A stretch of DNA of 20,648 nucleotides, from positions 1-20,648 of IMG/VR virus record IMGVR_UViG_3300043409_000996; one strand, given 5' to 3'. Each line of letters opens with the position of its first letter. Positions within the stretch are counted from its first letter, which is position 1. This stretch comes from a virus. The position numbers were made by a program, and so were the translations under genes. Shown piece after piece: positions 6,431-12,137 of this stretch. The notes under the pieces were generated by a model that was not told the DNA's origin, did no database searches, and saw only the letters and a program-made list of their open reading frames with translations.

Positions 6431-6790
6431 TTACTCTACAGCATAAACTCTCGTAACTGTTTTAATTTGAATTGTATTGCCAGGATCGTTATTCATTTTA
6501 ACTGTACGAATCTGTCCTTTATATTCAAATGTCACATTGAATGCGATAACATTATAACGAAACTCTCTATCGTTATATGACACACATTTTTGTTGTTGGG
6601 TTTGAACAGGCGCACCAGCACCTTCGGTAGGTTCAATATTTGTGCAAGACATTCTAGGCATTGATACCGCCCTCATGTTTCCAATTGGATCAACTTTAAC
6701 AACTCTTGCAATTTCATAACTAACAAATTCATTTGCAAATGCGCTTGTTGCTATAAGCAAAGCACCAAAAACAATGCTAATATTTCTCAT
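6431..6790 (-). CDS. Small secreted protein, 119 aa
   Basis: Signal peptide MRNISIVFGALLIATSAFA, then ARVVKVDPIGNMRAVSMPRMSC, a Gln/Pro linker, CVSYNDREFRYNVIAFNV and VTFEYKGQIRTVKMNNDPG. It resembles short betaproteobacterial envelope proteins (from memory) and is paralogous to the downstream 134-aa protein. The ATG at 6790 has AGGAG at proper spacing; a GTG 6 nt further out is less likely. It has a dedicated promoter at 6817-6845. The Cys pair probably forms a periplasmic disulfide. A pair of host-like secreted proteins behind an early-type promoter could alter the envelope during infection; this is inference. Confidence 0.75.
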   Translation of the reverse strand: MRNISIVFGALLIATSAFANEFVSYEIARVVKVDPIGNMRAVSMPRMSCTNIEPTEGAGAPVQTQQQKCVSYNDREFRYNVIAFNVTFEYKGQIRTVKMNNDPGNTIQIKTVTRVYAVE

Positions 6791-6816
6791 AAACACTCCT
6801 ATATGTTACTTTAAAC

Positions 6817-6845
6817 AGTATAACACACCATATATGGCATGTCAA
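6817..6845 (-). promoter_or_regulatory. sigma70-type promoter for the two secreted proteins
   Basis: Minus strand: TTGACA (6840-6845), 17-nt spacer, TATACT (6817-6822). The -35 box overlaps the stop codon of the GIY-YIG gene. Confidence 0.85.
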
Positions 6846-7159
6846 AATGTATTCAACGATGGCTCAAACTCGGCAATCAATTCTCTTTCACGCTGATGCG
6901 CTGGCTTACGTCCACGAATCACTTCAAGAACTTCATATTGCCATGCGGCACCAGCCAACTCACGCAACGCATTACACATTGCCCAGTTTTTGTTTTCGCA
7001 CTTCGCACGACTCACATGTTTTTGCCAACGGATTTTAACCGAACGGACGTAGGCTTGTCCCTGTGCAACAGTCAAGCCAACATATGAATCGCCAGTATCT
7101 ACACATGTAACTTTGTACAGTACATGGTTTCTGTCGGAACGTTTCTTTCTCAATGTCAT
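6842..7159 (-). CDS. GIY-YIG family nuclease, 105 aa
   Basis: A minimal GIY-YIG domain: VLYKVTC (13-19) and SYVGLT (26-31) are the GIY and YIG strands, R44 and H48 lie on the following helix (KIRWQKHVSRA), a Glu lies in RERELIAEF (91-98), and N103 closes the domain. All key residue types are present. Stand-alone domains like this are often free-standing homing endonucleases in phages, or short nucleases. The start is the ATG at 7159; the further-upstream GTG lies in the -10 box and cannot be used from this promoter. Only 6 nt separate the -10 box from the ATG, so the mRNA would be leaderless or nearly so. Confidence 0.8.
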   Translation of the reverse strand: MTLRKKRSDRNHVLYKVTCVDTGDSYVGLTVAQGQAYVRSVKIRWQKHVSRAKCENKNWAMCNALRELAGAAWQYEVLEVIRGRKPAHQRERELIAEFEPSLNTF

Positions 7160-7165
7160 ATATAC

Positions 7166-7193
7166 AGTATAACACACCCATGGTAGAAGTCAA
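7166..7193 (-). promoter_or_regulatory. sigma70-type promoter (P6) for the GIY-YIG gene
   Basis: Minus strand: TTGACT (7188-7193), 16-nt spacer, TATACT (7166-7171), with CAAAATAAC next to the -35 box. The start codon follows 6 nt after the -10 box. Confidence 0.85.
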
Positions 7194-7210
7194 GGGTTAT
7201 TTTGCGTTTT

Positions 7211-7251
7211 GTTGTATTTTTGCAACGAATAAAGTGTTGTTTTTTTGACAC
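7211..7251. promoter_or_regulatory. two GTTG-N8-CAAC-like dyads between divergent promoters (copies 4 and 5)
   Basis: GTTGTATTTTTGCAAC at 7211-7226 lies exactly as far from the P6 -35 box as copy 1 lies from P1. A 14/16 match to copy 1 (GTTGTTTTTTTGACAC) follows at 7236-7251, 25 nt further. The outer copy overlaps a TTGACA at 7245-7250 that points rightward into the plus-strand island, so a bound protein could affect both directions. Confidence 0.45.
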
Positions 7252-7282
7252 AAAAAGCGAAAAATATAGTATATCATAAATA
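7245..7282 (+). promoter_or_regulatory. Candidate rightward promoters for the plus-strand island
   Basis: A perfect TTGACA at 7245-7250 is followed by TATATC-like or TAGTAT-like -10 boxes at less than ideal spacing (16 or 19 nt). CATAAATA at 7275-7282 matches the T4 late core TATAAATA at 7 of 8. Either would give a leader of about 115-125 nt ahead of the first gene at 7409. Because this unit encodes holin-like proteins, the late-type element is the more interesting candidate. Confidence 0.4.
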
Positions 7283-7344
7283 TAAAAGTGATTGTTATTT
7301 TTGATATGATCTGTCAAAAAAATGACTCGACTAAATCCCGCCGT

Positions 7345-7367
7345 GGGCTAATGTTTAACATGTGCCC
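7345..7367 (+). promoter_or_regulatory. Hairpin in the leader of the plus-strand unit
   Basis: GGGC..ATGT pairs with ACAT..GCCC across a 3-nt loop with a 2x2 internal mismatch. It ends about 40 nt before the start codon at 7409. There is no clear ribosome-binding site before that codon, so the leader structure might influence translation. No riboswitch family is recognised. Confidence 0.3.
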
Positions 7368-7408
7368 ATATACATACATTGTATTAACTATATCCACCCA
7401 TAAATCAT

Positions 7409-8251
7409 ATGAAAAAATTATTAGCCACATTATTTTTGATAGTCTCGTCAATTGCATATGCACAATTGCCGACTTCAACAGTACCACTTTCGCCAGATAT
7501 TGCCGCAATTAAAAAGCGCAATGTCTTAATAGTATCAATGACTAAAAAAGATAATCCCCCATTTTTCAGCGGCGATGAAGAAAATATTCGAGGACTTGAT
7601 GTTGAAATTGCACGCCGAATTGGTGTTGTAATTGGAGTTCCCGTACAGTTTAGGCGAGATGCAGAAAGTTTTGCTGAAGTAGTTGAACAAGTTAGAGACG
7701 GCAGAGCAGATATTGCAGTATCTAAATTATCAATTACTGGTCCAAGATTACTTACTGTACGATTCAGCGACCCATATATTAAACTCAAACAAGCAATGAT
7801 TATTAATCGTTTATGGCTAAGTCAAAATGGACAAGGCAAAGAAGTATATGAAGTGATTAGAACATTCAACGGCAAGATATCTTTCATTCGTAATAGCAGT
7901 TATGATACATTTGCAAGAGCAAACTTTCCAAAAGCAGTATATACACCAGAAGATAGTTGGGATAAAATTATCAGCAATGTAACTAGTGGCGCTATTGCGG
8001 CTGGTTATAGAGATGAATTTGAAATTAAGAAAATTTCATTTGAGTTTCCTAACGCCGCAATTACTACAAAGACAGTTACAATATCAGACAGCATAGACAA
8101 TATTGCTGTGGCAGTTAATGTGAATTCTACCCAATTACTTGGCATAGTTAACTATGTTATTAAAAATGAATATAGTAACATTGACACCAAAAAATTAATG
8201 GATCGATACAAGGCTGAGAAAAAACTTGTTGCTCCAACAGTAACAAAATAA
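7409..8251 (+). CDS. Periplasmic solute-binding protein, family 3 (amino-acid type), 280 aa
   Basis: Residues 1-18 are a signal peptide ending AYA before QLP, with no lipobox, so the mature protein is soluble in the periplasm. The rest is the SBP_bac_3 fold: NVLIVSMTKKDNPPF near the N-terminus, IRGLDVEIARRIG (60-72; the family hallmark G-x-D-x-E-I-A), VEQVRDGRADIAVSKLSIT, then R..RFSDPY, and the second lobe from about 130. Such proteins bind polar or acidic amino acids for ABC importers. Here no ABC permease or ATPase follows; a DAACS symporter starts 12 nt downstream. It may hand substrate to the symporter or act as a sensor. No clear ribosome-binding site precedes the ATG. Confidence 0.88.
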   Translation: MKKLLATLFLIVSSIAYAQLPTSTVPLSPDIAAIKKRNVLIVSMTKKDNPPFFSGDEENIRGLDVEIARRIGVVIGVPVQFRRDAESFAEVVEQVRDGRADIAVSKLSITGPRLLTVRFSDPYIKLKQAMIINRLWLSQNGQGKEVYEVIRTFNGKISFIRNSSYDTFARANFPKAVYTPEDSWDKIISNVTSGAIAAGYRDEFEIKKISFEFPNAAITTKTVTISDSIDNIAVAVNVNSTQLLGIVNYVIKNEYSNIDTKKLMDRYKAEKKLVAPTVTK

Positions 8252-8263
8252 TTAGGAAAAATC

Positions 8264-9550
8264 ATGCAATTTAATTTAAAATCATTTCTCTCTAGCCCGT
8301 GGACTATATTGAGTTCTATTATAGTGGGTGTGCTGGCTGGTGTGTACGCACCTGCCTTTAGCATGAACTTTGAAAGCATTGGTGGTATCTATATTAGCTT
8401 ACTTAAAGTGGTTGTAATTCCATTCTTGTTAGCTACAATTTTAGTTGGTGTTATCAGTCTTCTACAAAAAGAAGGTAGCGCAACAATGATACGCAAAATT
8501 ATTATTGGCTTTGTTGCTAGTATGTTTATTGCCGCAGTTATTGGAGTTGGCACAGTTGCATTGACTGGTAGCGAAATGACACCCGCAAAGCAAGCACAAC
8601 TCGGTTCAATTGTTAACGATAAAGAATCTGGTAGTGATCTCAATATCACACTAAAAGAACCTATGCCTGCCGCAGCCCATGTTGACCCAATGCAGATGGC
8701 GCAGAAATTTATTCCAGAAAACATTTTCAATACACTAGCCGCTGGTGAGAGTTTGAAGATTGTTATTTTCTGTTTAATCTTTGGTATTGCACTCGGCAAT
8801 ATTAAAAGCACAGGACAAGAAATCTTAGTTGATATGCTGAAGAGTGTTCAACAAGCAAGTATTAGCATCTTTAAATTTTTAAACTACTTTCTTCCATTTG
8901 CATTATTGGCAATGATTAGTAGTCAAGTAGGCAAAGTTGGTGTTGGTATCTTCTTGACTATGGTTGAGTTTATTATGCAACAAGCAATTGGTGGTTTCTT
9001 AGTTATTGCCGTAGGTACTTTTGTTATTTGGAAACGATCTGGATTAAGTCTGATGACTGTTATTCGTGAAACTAAAGAGACATTGATTGTCGCTGTCAGT
9101 TCACGCAGTTCATTAGCATGTATTCCATATGCACAAGAAGCATTGCATAAGTTGAAATTTGATAGAACAGGAGTTGAATTAACTGTTCCATTAAGTTTCA
9201 CAGTTAATCGTATCGGTAGTATTGTGTATTACGCAATTGCTACTGTATTCATTGCTAACATCTATGGCGCACCAATGGGCTTGACTGGATTAGCTGTTGT
9301 ATTGTTTGGTAGTATCTTAGCAGGACTTGCTAGTGCAGGCACAACAGGTATTCTTACTGTTGCTACTGTAGCAGTTGTTTGTGATTTGTTGAAACTTCCT
9401 AGTGAAGCTGTTTTAATATTGTTGATTGCAGTTGATCCGTTGATGGATATGATTCGCACAGCAAGTCATGTACATGGCAATGTAGCAGTAACCGCATTCG
9501 TATGCGACAAGGAAATAACAGATGGACAAACTCAAAGAGTTACTACTTGA
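8264..9550 (+). CDS. Acidic amino-acid/dicarboxylate symporter, DAACS (GltP/GltPh) family, 428 aa
   Basis: A full-length secondary transporter with about eight membrane helices and two re-entrant hairpins: HP1 with SSRSS (279-283) and HP2 with SAGTTG (357-362). In the last helix D391, D395, R398 and T399 correspond to GltPh D390, D394, R397 and T398, so the substrate amino-group Asp and side-chain carboxylate Arg are kept, predicting Asp/Glu-like cargo. The TM7 motif NMDGT reads NRIGS (315-319), and GltPh N401 and D405 are H402 and N406, so sodium ligands are changed. Good AGGAA ribosome-binding site. The next gene begins within its last 29 nt. Confidence 0.9.
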   Translation: MQFNLKSFLSSPWTILSSIIVGVLAGVYAPAFSMNFESIGGIYISLLKVVVIPFLLATILVGVISLLQKEGSATMIRKIIIGFVASMFIAAVIGVGTVALTGSEMTPAKQAQLGSIVNDKESGSDLNITLKEPMPAAAHVDPMQMAQKFIPENIFNTLAAGESLKIVIFCLIFGIALGNIKSTGQEILVDMLKSVQQASISIFKFLNYFLPFALLAMISSQVGKVGVGIFLTMVEFIMQQAIGGFLVIAVGTFVIWKRSGLSLMTVIRETKETLIVAVSSRSSLACIPYAQEALHKLKFDRTGVELTVPLSFTVNRIGSIVYYAIATVFIANIYGAPMGLTGLAVVLFGSILAGLASAGTTGILTVATVAVVCDLLKLPSEAVLILLIAVDPLMDMIRTASHVHGNVAVTAFVCDKEITDGQTQRVTT

Positions 9551-10127
9551 ACTTTTAAAGTTCATAGGCGAAAGCCCATTTAGACTATTCACAGTTATTC
9601 TACTTTGCTTTTTGGGTTTTGGTGGATGGATAATCTACTCCGAAAAGGATGCCTTTATGACATCCTATCGGGCTCAACAAGCACTACCAAAGATGAATGG
9701 TAAGTATGAAGAGGCTACGAATTTTATAATCAAAAACACGACAGCAGAGATGGTTGCTATTCTTGAAGTAAATACATTAGTAAATACTAGAAAAATAGCA
9801 TATCTATTTACTAGAGGTGCCGGAAGAGACAAAAACCATGACGGAGTTAATGTTGGACTGTTCTCAAAAAATTACGACAACAACAATGATGTAATTGGTT
9901 TAATGTCTGGCAAGATTCCCTGTAGCCCATATCTGAAACCGCAAAGTTTTATTGGATTTATCTATCGTGATTATGGCGTAACCTATATGTGCAGAATCAG
10001 CGTTCCTTCTGAACCTGGTGTGTTTATTGGACAAATCTCTGTTGGATGGAAAGAAACGCCAGAGAATTTGGATGATGTGCAAACCGCAATGCAAATAGCA
10101 TCGGGAATACTATTCAACAAAAAATGA
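9522..10127 (+). CDS. T4 T-like holin paralogue 1 (probable), 201 aa
   Basis: One N-terminal membrane helix (about 21-39, preceded by a short cytoplasmic part) and a large periplasmic domain with two cysteines (C134, C157), as in T4 holin T (218 aa, helix near residues 35-55). The ending YMCRISVP...FIGQISVGW followed by a final helix lines up by eye with T's C-terminus (CPYF...AGTITMYW, then AARIL helix); this comparison is from memory. T forms the membrane lesion that times lysis. The start has AAGGAA 8 nt upstream, confirming the 29-nt overlap with the symporter gene. Overlaps the racemase by 4 nt. Confidence 0.6.
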   Translation: MDKLKELLLELLKFIGESPFRLFTVILLCFLGFGGWIIYSEKDAFMTSYRAQQALPKMNGKYEEATNFIIKNTTAEMVAILEVNTLVNTRKIAYLFTRGAGRDKNHDGVNVGLFSKNYDNNNDVIGLMSGKIPCSPYLKPQSFIGFIYRDYGVTYMCRISVPSEPGVFIGQISVGWKETPENLDDVQTAMQIASGILFNKK

Positions 10128-10822
10128 AAAAATTAGGTGTGCTAGGGGGAATGGGTCCGGCCGCATCGGCTGAATTTATAAATAGATTGATAGCACAAAC
10201 TCCAGCGTCTTGCGATCAAGAACATATTCCATTTGTGCTATGGAGTGATCCTCGTGTGCCTGATCGTAGCACTAGTTTGCGTAATGGGGACAATCTACCG
10301 TTATCATTGCTTCTAGAAGGCATACTGGGATTGAAAAACGCTGGATGTAATTGCATTGTTATACCATGTAATACTGCACATTTCTGGTTTGATGAAATGA
10401 AAAGACATGCATCATGGAATTCAAAAATTATTCATATTGTCGATAGCGTTGCTGATGCATTGCGAGATGTGAAAGTAACAAACTCTACAATAGGAATCAT
10501 CGGAACACAAGCCACAATTGAGTTAGGCTTGTATCAATATATGCTGAATAAATTGGGTTGGAATTGTATCACTCCTGATAAAGAGGAGATGGATACATTA
10601 GTACAACCAGCAATTAATCTAATAAAGGCTAACAATATTGAAGCCGCCCAACCATTGATAATGAATGTTGTGAATAGATTAATTGCTAATGGAGCAAAGG
10701 CAGTTGTATTGGGGTGTACTGAATTACCTCTTGCAGTTAAACAAACTGAAGAGCAAGGAATTCCGTTAATTAATAGTATTGATAGTTTGGTTAAAGCAAC
10801 TCTTCTTTGGAATCGTCAATAA
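10124..10822 (+). CDS. Aspartate/glutamate racemase, 232 aa
   Basis: A complete PLP-independent racemase of the Asp/Glu family. It has GVLGGMGPAAS (5-15), the first catalytic Cys C82 in IPCNTAH, the second C198 in LGCTELPL, and a substrate-binding SD...R segment (41-48). Both cysteines are present, so it should interconvert L- and D-Asp (or Glu) in the cytoplasm. It is nearer in motifs to aspartate racemase (RacD/YgeA-like) than to MurI. Its ATG overlaps the stop of the holin-like gene (ATGA), so it is translationally coupled. It sits between two paralogous holin-like genes. Confidence 0.9.
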   Translation: MKKLGVLGGMGPAASAEFINRLIAQTPASCDQEHIPFVLWSDPRVPDRSTSLRNGDNLPLSLLLEGILGLKNAGCNCIVIPCNTAHFWFDEMKRHASWNSKIIHIVDSVADALRDVKVTNSTIGIIGTQATIELGLYQYMLNKLGWNCITPDKEEMDTLVQPAINLIKANNIEAAQPLIMNVVNRLIANGAKAVVLGCTELPLAVKQTEEQGIPLINSIDSLVKATLLWNRQ

Positions 10823-10870
10823 GCATTTTTGGGTAGTATTTTGTTATGTTAAAAATAACAGGAAACAACC

Positions 10871-11623
10871 ATGAGAACGCCAGTCAAAAAAGCACCAGCA
10901 AAAAAAGTTGCTGTAAAGAAATCTCCAGTCAAAAAAGTTGTCGCTAAGCCGACACCAGTTAAGCGCACCAAAAAACCAACAGCATCTTCTCCCATCGTCA
11001 TTGATGTTAGCAGTACTACTAAATCTGCATCGTCAATGCTAGATAAAGCCATTGATCTAATTAAGTGGGTTGACACACCTTTTAAATTGTTTGAAGTTAT
11101 TCTTCTTGCTAGTGTATTCTTTTTTGGATACTTTGCATGGGACAGTAGAACAGTTATTTTAAATGCTATCACACAATCAAGTCATGTAACAAATCTCAAA
11201 GAAGTTAATCATCTTGTTCCAGTTGCGGAGAGTTTACAAAAAGATTTAGAAGCAACAACTGTAATTGTACACAAAGCATCTCTTAATGTGAATACAAGAA
11301 AAACGATGTTAGCATTTGGTCCGAAGGGAAGAGATAATTCGCTAGATGGATTGAATTCTAGTTTGTTTAGTAAAGATCAATCTAGAAATGCTGGCATCAT
11401 TGGTATGCTAAATGGTGAAGTTGTTTGCGATAAAATAAGTGTGCTTGATAAATCTTCTGAGTGGGAATTTAAACAAGGCGTGACATTTGTTTGCCGTGGT
11501 GGTATTCCTCCTGAGATTGGAGATTTTGATGGATATGTTGCTGTGGGATGGAGAAAAGAGCCTAGTGACATTGCTGTTATTAAGACTAGAATTAATCTAG
11601 CATCTTCTGAAATGTCACAATGA
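10871..11623 (+). CDS. T4 T-like holin paralogue 2 with an H1-like basic N-terminus, 250 aa
   Basis: The C-terminal 180 residues are related to the 201-aa protein: shared NVNTRK, GRD...LDGLN...LFSKD, IIGMLNGE, VTFVCRGGIP and VAVGWRKEP, and the same Cys pair (C186, C208). One membrane helix at about 72-90. Before it lies a Lys/Ala/Pro/Val-repeat tail (residues 2-38, PVKKAPAKK-type) like eukaryotic H1 or bacterial AlgP/HctB tails; in T's topology this would face the cytoplasm. CAGGAAAC precedes the ATG. A 48-nt gap separates it from the racemase. Holin assignment is by architecture and recalled similarity to T. Confidence 0.6.
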   Translation: MRTPVKKAPAKKVAVKKSPVKKVVAKPTPVKRTKKPTASSPIVIDVSSTTKSASSMLDKAIDLIKWVDTPFKLFEVILLASVFFFGYFAWDSRTVILNAITQSSHVTNLKEVNHLVPVAESLQKDLEATTVIVHKASLNVNTRKTMLAFGPKGRDNSLDGLNSSLFSKDQSRNAGIIGMLNGEVVCDKISVLDKSSEWEFKQGVTFVCRGGIPPEIGDFDGYVAVGWRKEPSDIAVIKTRINLASSEMSQ

Positions 11624-11901
11624 GATGGATTGTGCTATTCGTAAGTATGTTTGTGTTGGTCGGATCGACAGCACAATCGCCAGCATCATGTAATCTCGGC
11701 GAGTTTAAAACTATTGCGCTGACAACGCATCATCCGGCGGAGCGCAACGAAAAAGTAATTTTGTGGTTAAAACAAAACGGTTCTCAATGCGATAAAGAAC
11801 AAGTCACAAAGATTTACAATAGTTTATCCTATCTACTAGGAACATCAGATAACGGTGAAGTTCGTGCTGTGACATATGAATTATATCGAAACGCAAAATA
11901 A
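11620..11901 (+). CDS. Secreted 93-aa protein with two cysteines; possible antiholin-like partner
   Basis: Residues 1-18 are a signal peptide or signal-anchor (MRWIVLFVSMFVLVGSTA). The mature part has two cysteines (C24, C57) and mostly helical content (HHPAERNEKVILWLKQNG, QVTKIYNSLSYLLG). It overlaps the T-like holin gene by 4 nt (ATGA), so the two are made together. T4's RI antiholin is also a small (97-aa) secreted protein that binds the periplasmic domain of T. Size, location and gene order fit, but I see no sequence match to RI. It could equally be another periplasmic lysis or virion protein. Confidence 0.65.
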   Translation: MRWIVLFVSMFVLVGSTAQSPASCNLGEFKTIALTTHHPAERNEKVILWLKQNGSQCDKEQVTKIYNSLSYLLGTSDNGEVRAVTYELYRNAK

Positions 11902-12135
11902 ATGGACGCCGTTCAATGGTTCCCAATAGTACAGCCAAGCTATGCAAATGTTGATGGCATACTAGCGGATGTACATGCTAGAAAAAATGAAGAAAAGTGG
12001 GAAGAATACAATAAACAACTAATTGAAAAAATACATCTTAGAGATTATTTGTATGATTTGTATTTAAAAAGAGCGCACGAAAAACAAATACGCATGGAAA
12101 TATTCAATGCGAATTCAATTGATGTTTATGTCTAA
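11902..12135 (+). CDS. 77-aa helical protein, T4-like conserved, unknown
   Basis: Begins on the base after the stop of the 93-aa gene with no ribosome-binding site, so it depends on coupling. No signal peptide. MDAVQWFPIVQPSYANVDGI is followed by a long charged helix (ARKNEEKWEEYNKQLIEKIHLRDYLYDLYLKRA by composition, about 27-60) and FNANSIDVYV. I recall similar short proteins in T4-like cyanophages, without a function. It is the last gene of the plus-strand unit and ends 2 nt from the end of a convergent gene. Confidence 0.65.
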   Translation: MDAVQWFPIVQPSYANVDGILADVHARKNEEKWEEYNKQLIEKIHLRDYLYDLYLKRAHEKQIRMEIFNANSIDVYV

Positions 12136-12137
12136 CT

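Noticed and set aside
7288-7512. Plus-strand 74-aa frame from a GTG in the leader
   Set aside because: No ribosome-binding site, and it runs out of frame into the binding-protein gene; a leader peptide is possible but unsupported.
7405-7788. 127-aa minus-strand frame over the binding-protein gene
   Set aside because: It lies opposite a confident SBP_bac_3 gene with signal peptide and family motif; low-complexity Thr/Ser translation.
8389-9459. Several long minus-strand frames opposite the symporter (8389-8811, 8923-9201, 9262-9459)
   Set aside because: They mirror a clearly recognisable transporter, are Thr/Ile/Pro-rich as expected for reversed membrane-protein codons, and have no ribosome-binding sites.
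10177-10184. Perfect TATAAATA, the T4 late core, inside the racemase gene
   Set aside because: It is within coding sequence, nearly 700 nt from the next gene start, and codes for ordinary residues (FINR); chance match likely in AT-rich DNA.
10124-10822. Reading the racemase as MurI (glutamate racemase for cell-wall synthesis)
   Set aside because: GGMGPAAS at the start and CNTAH/CTELPL fit the aspartate/glutamate racemase (RacD/YgeA) type; MurI typically starts with D-S-G-x-G-G.
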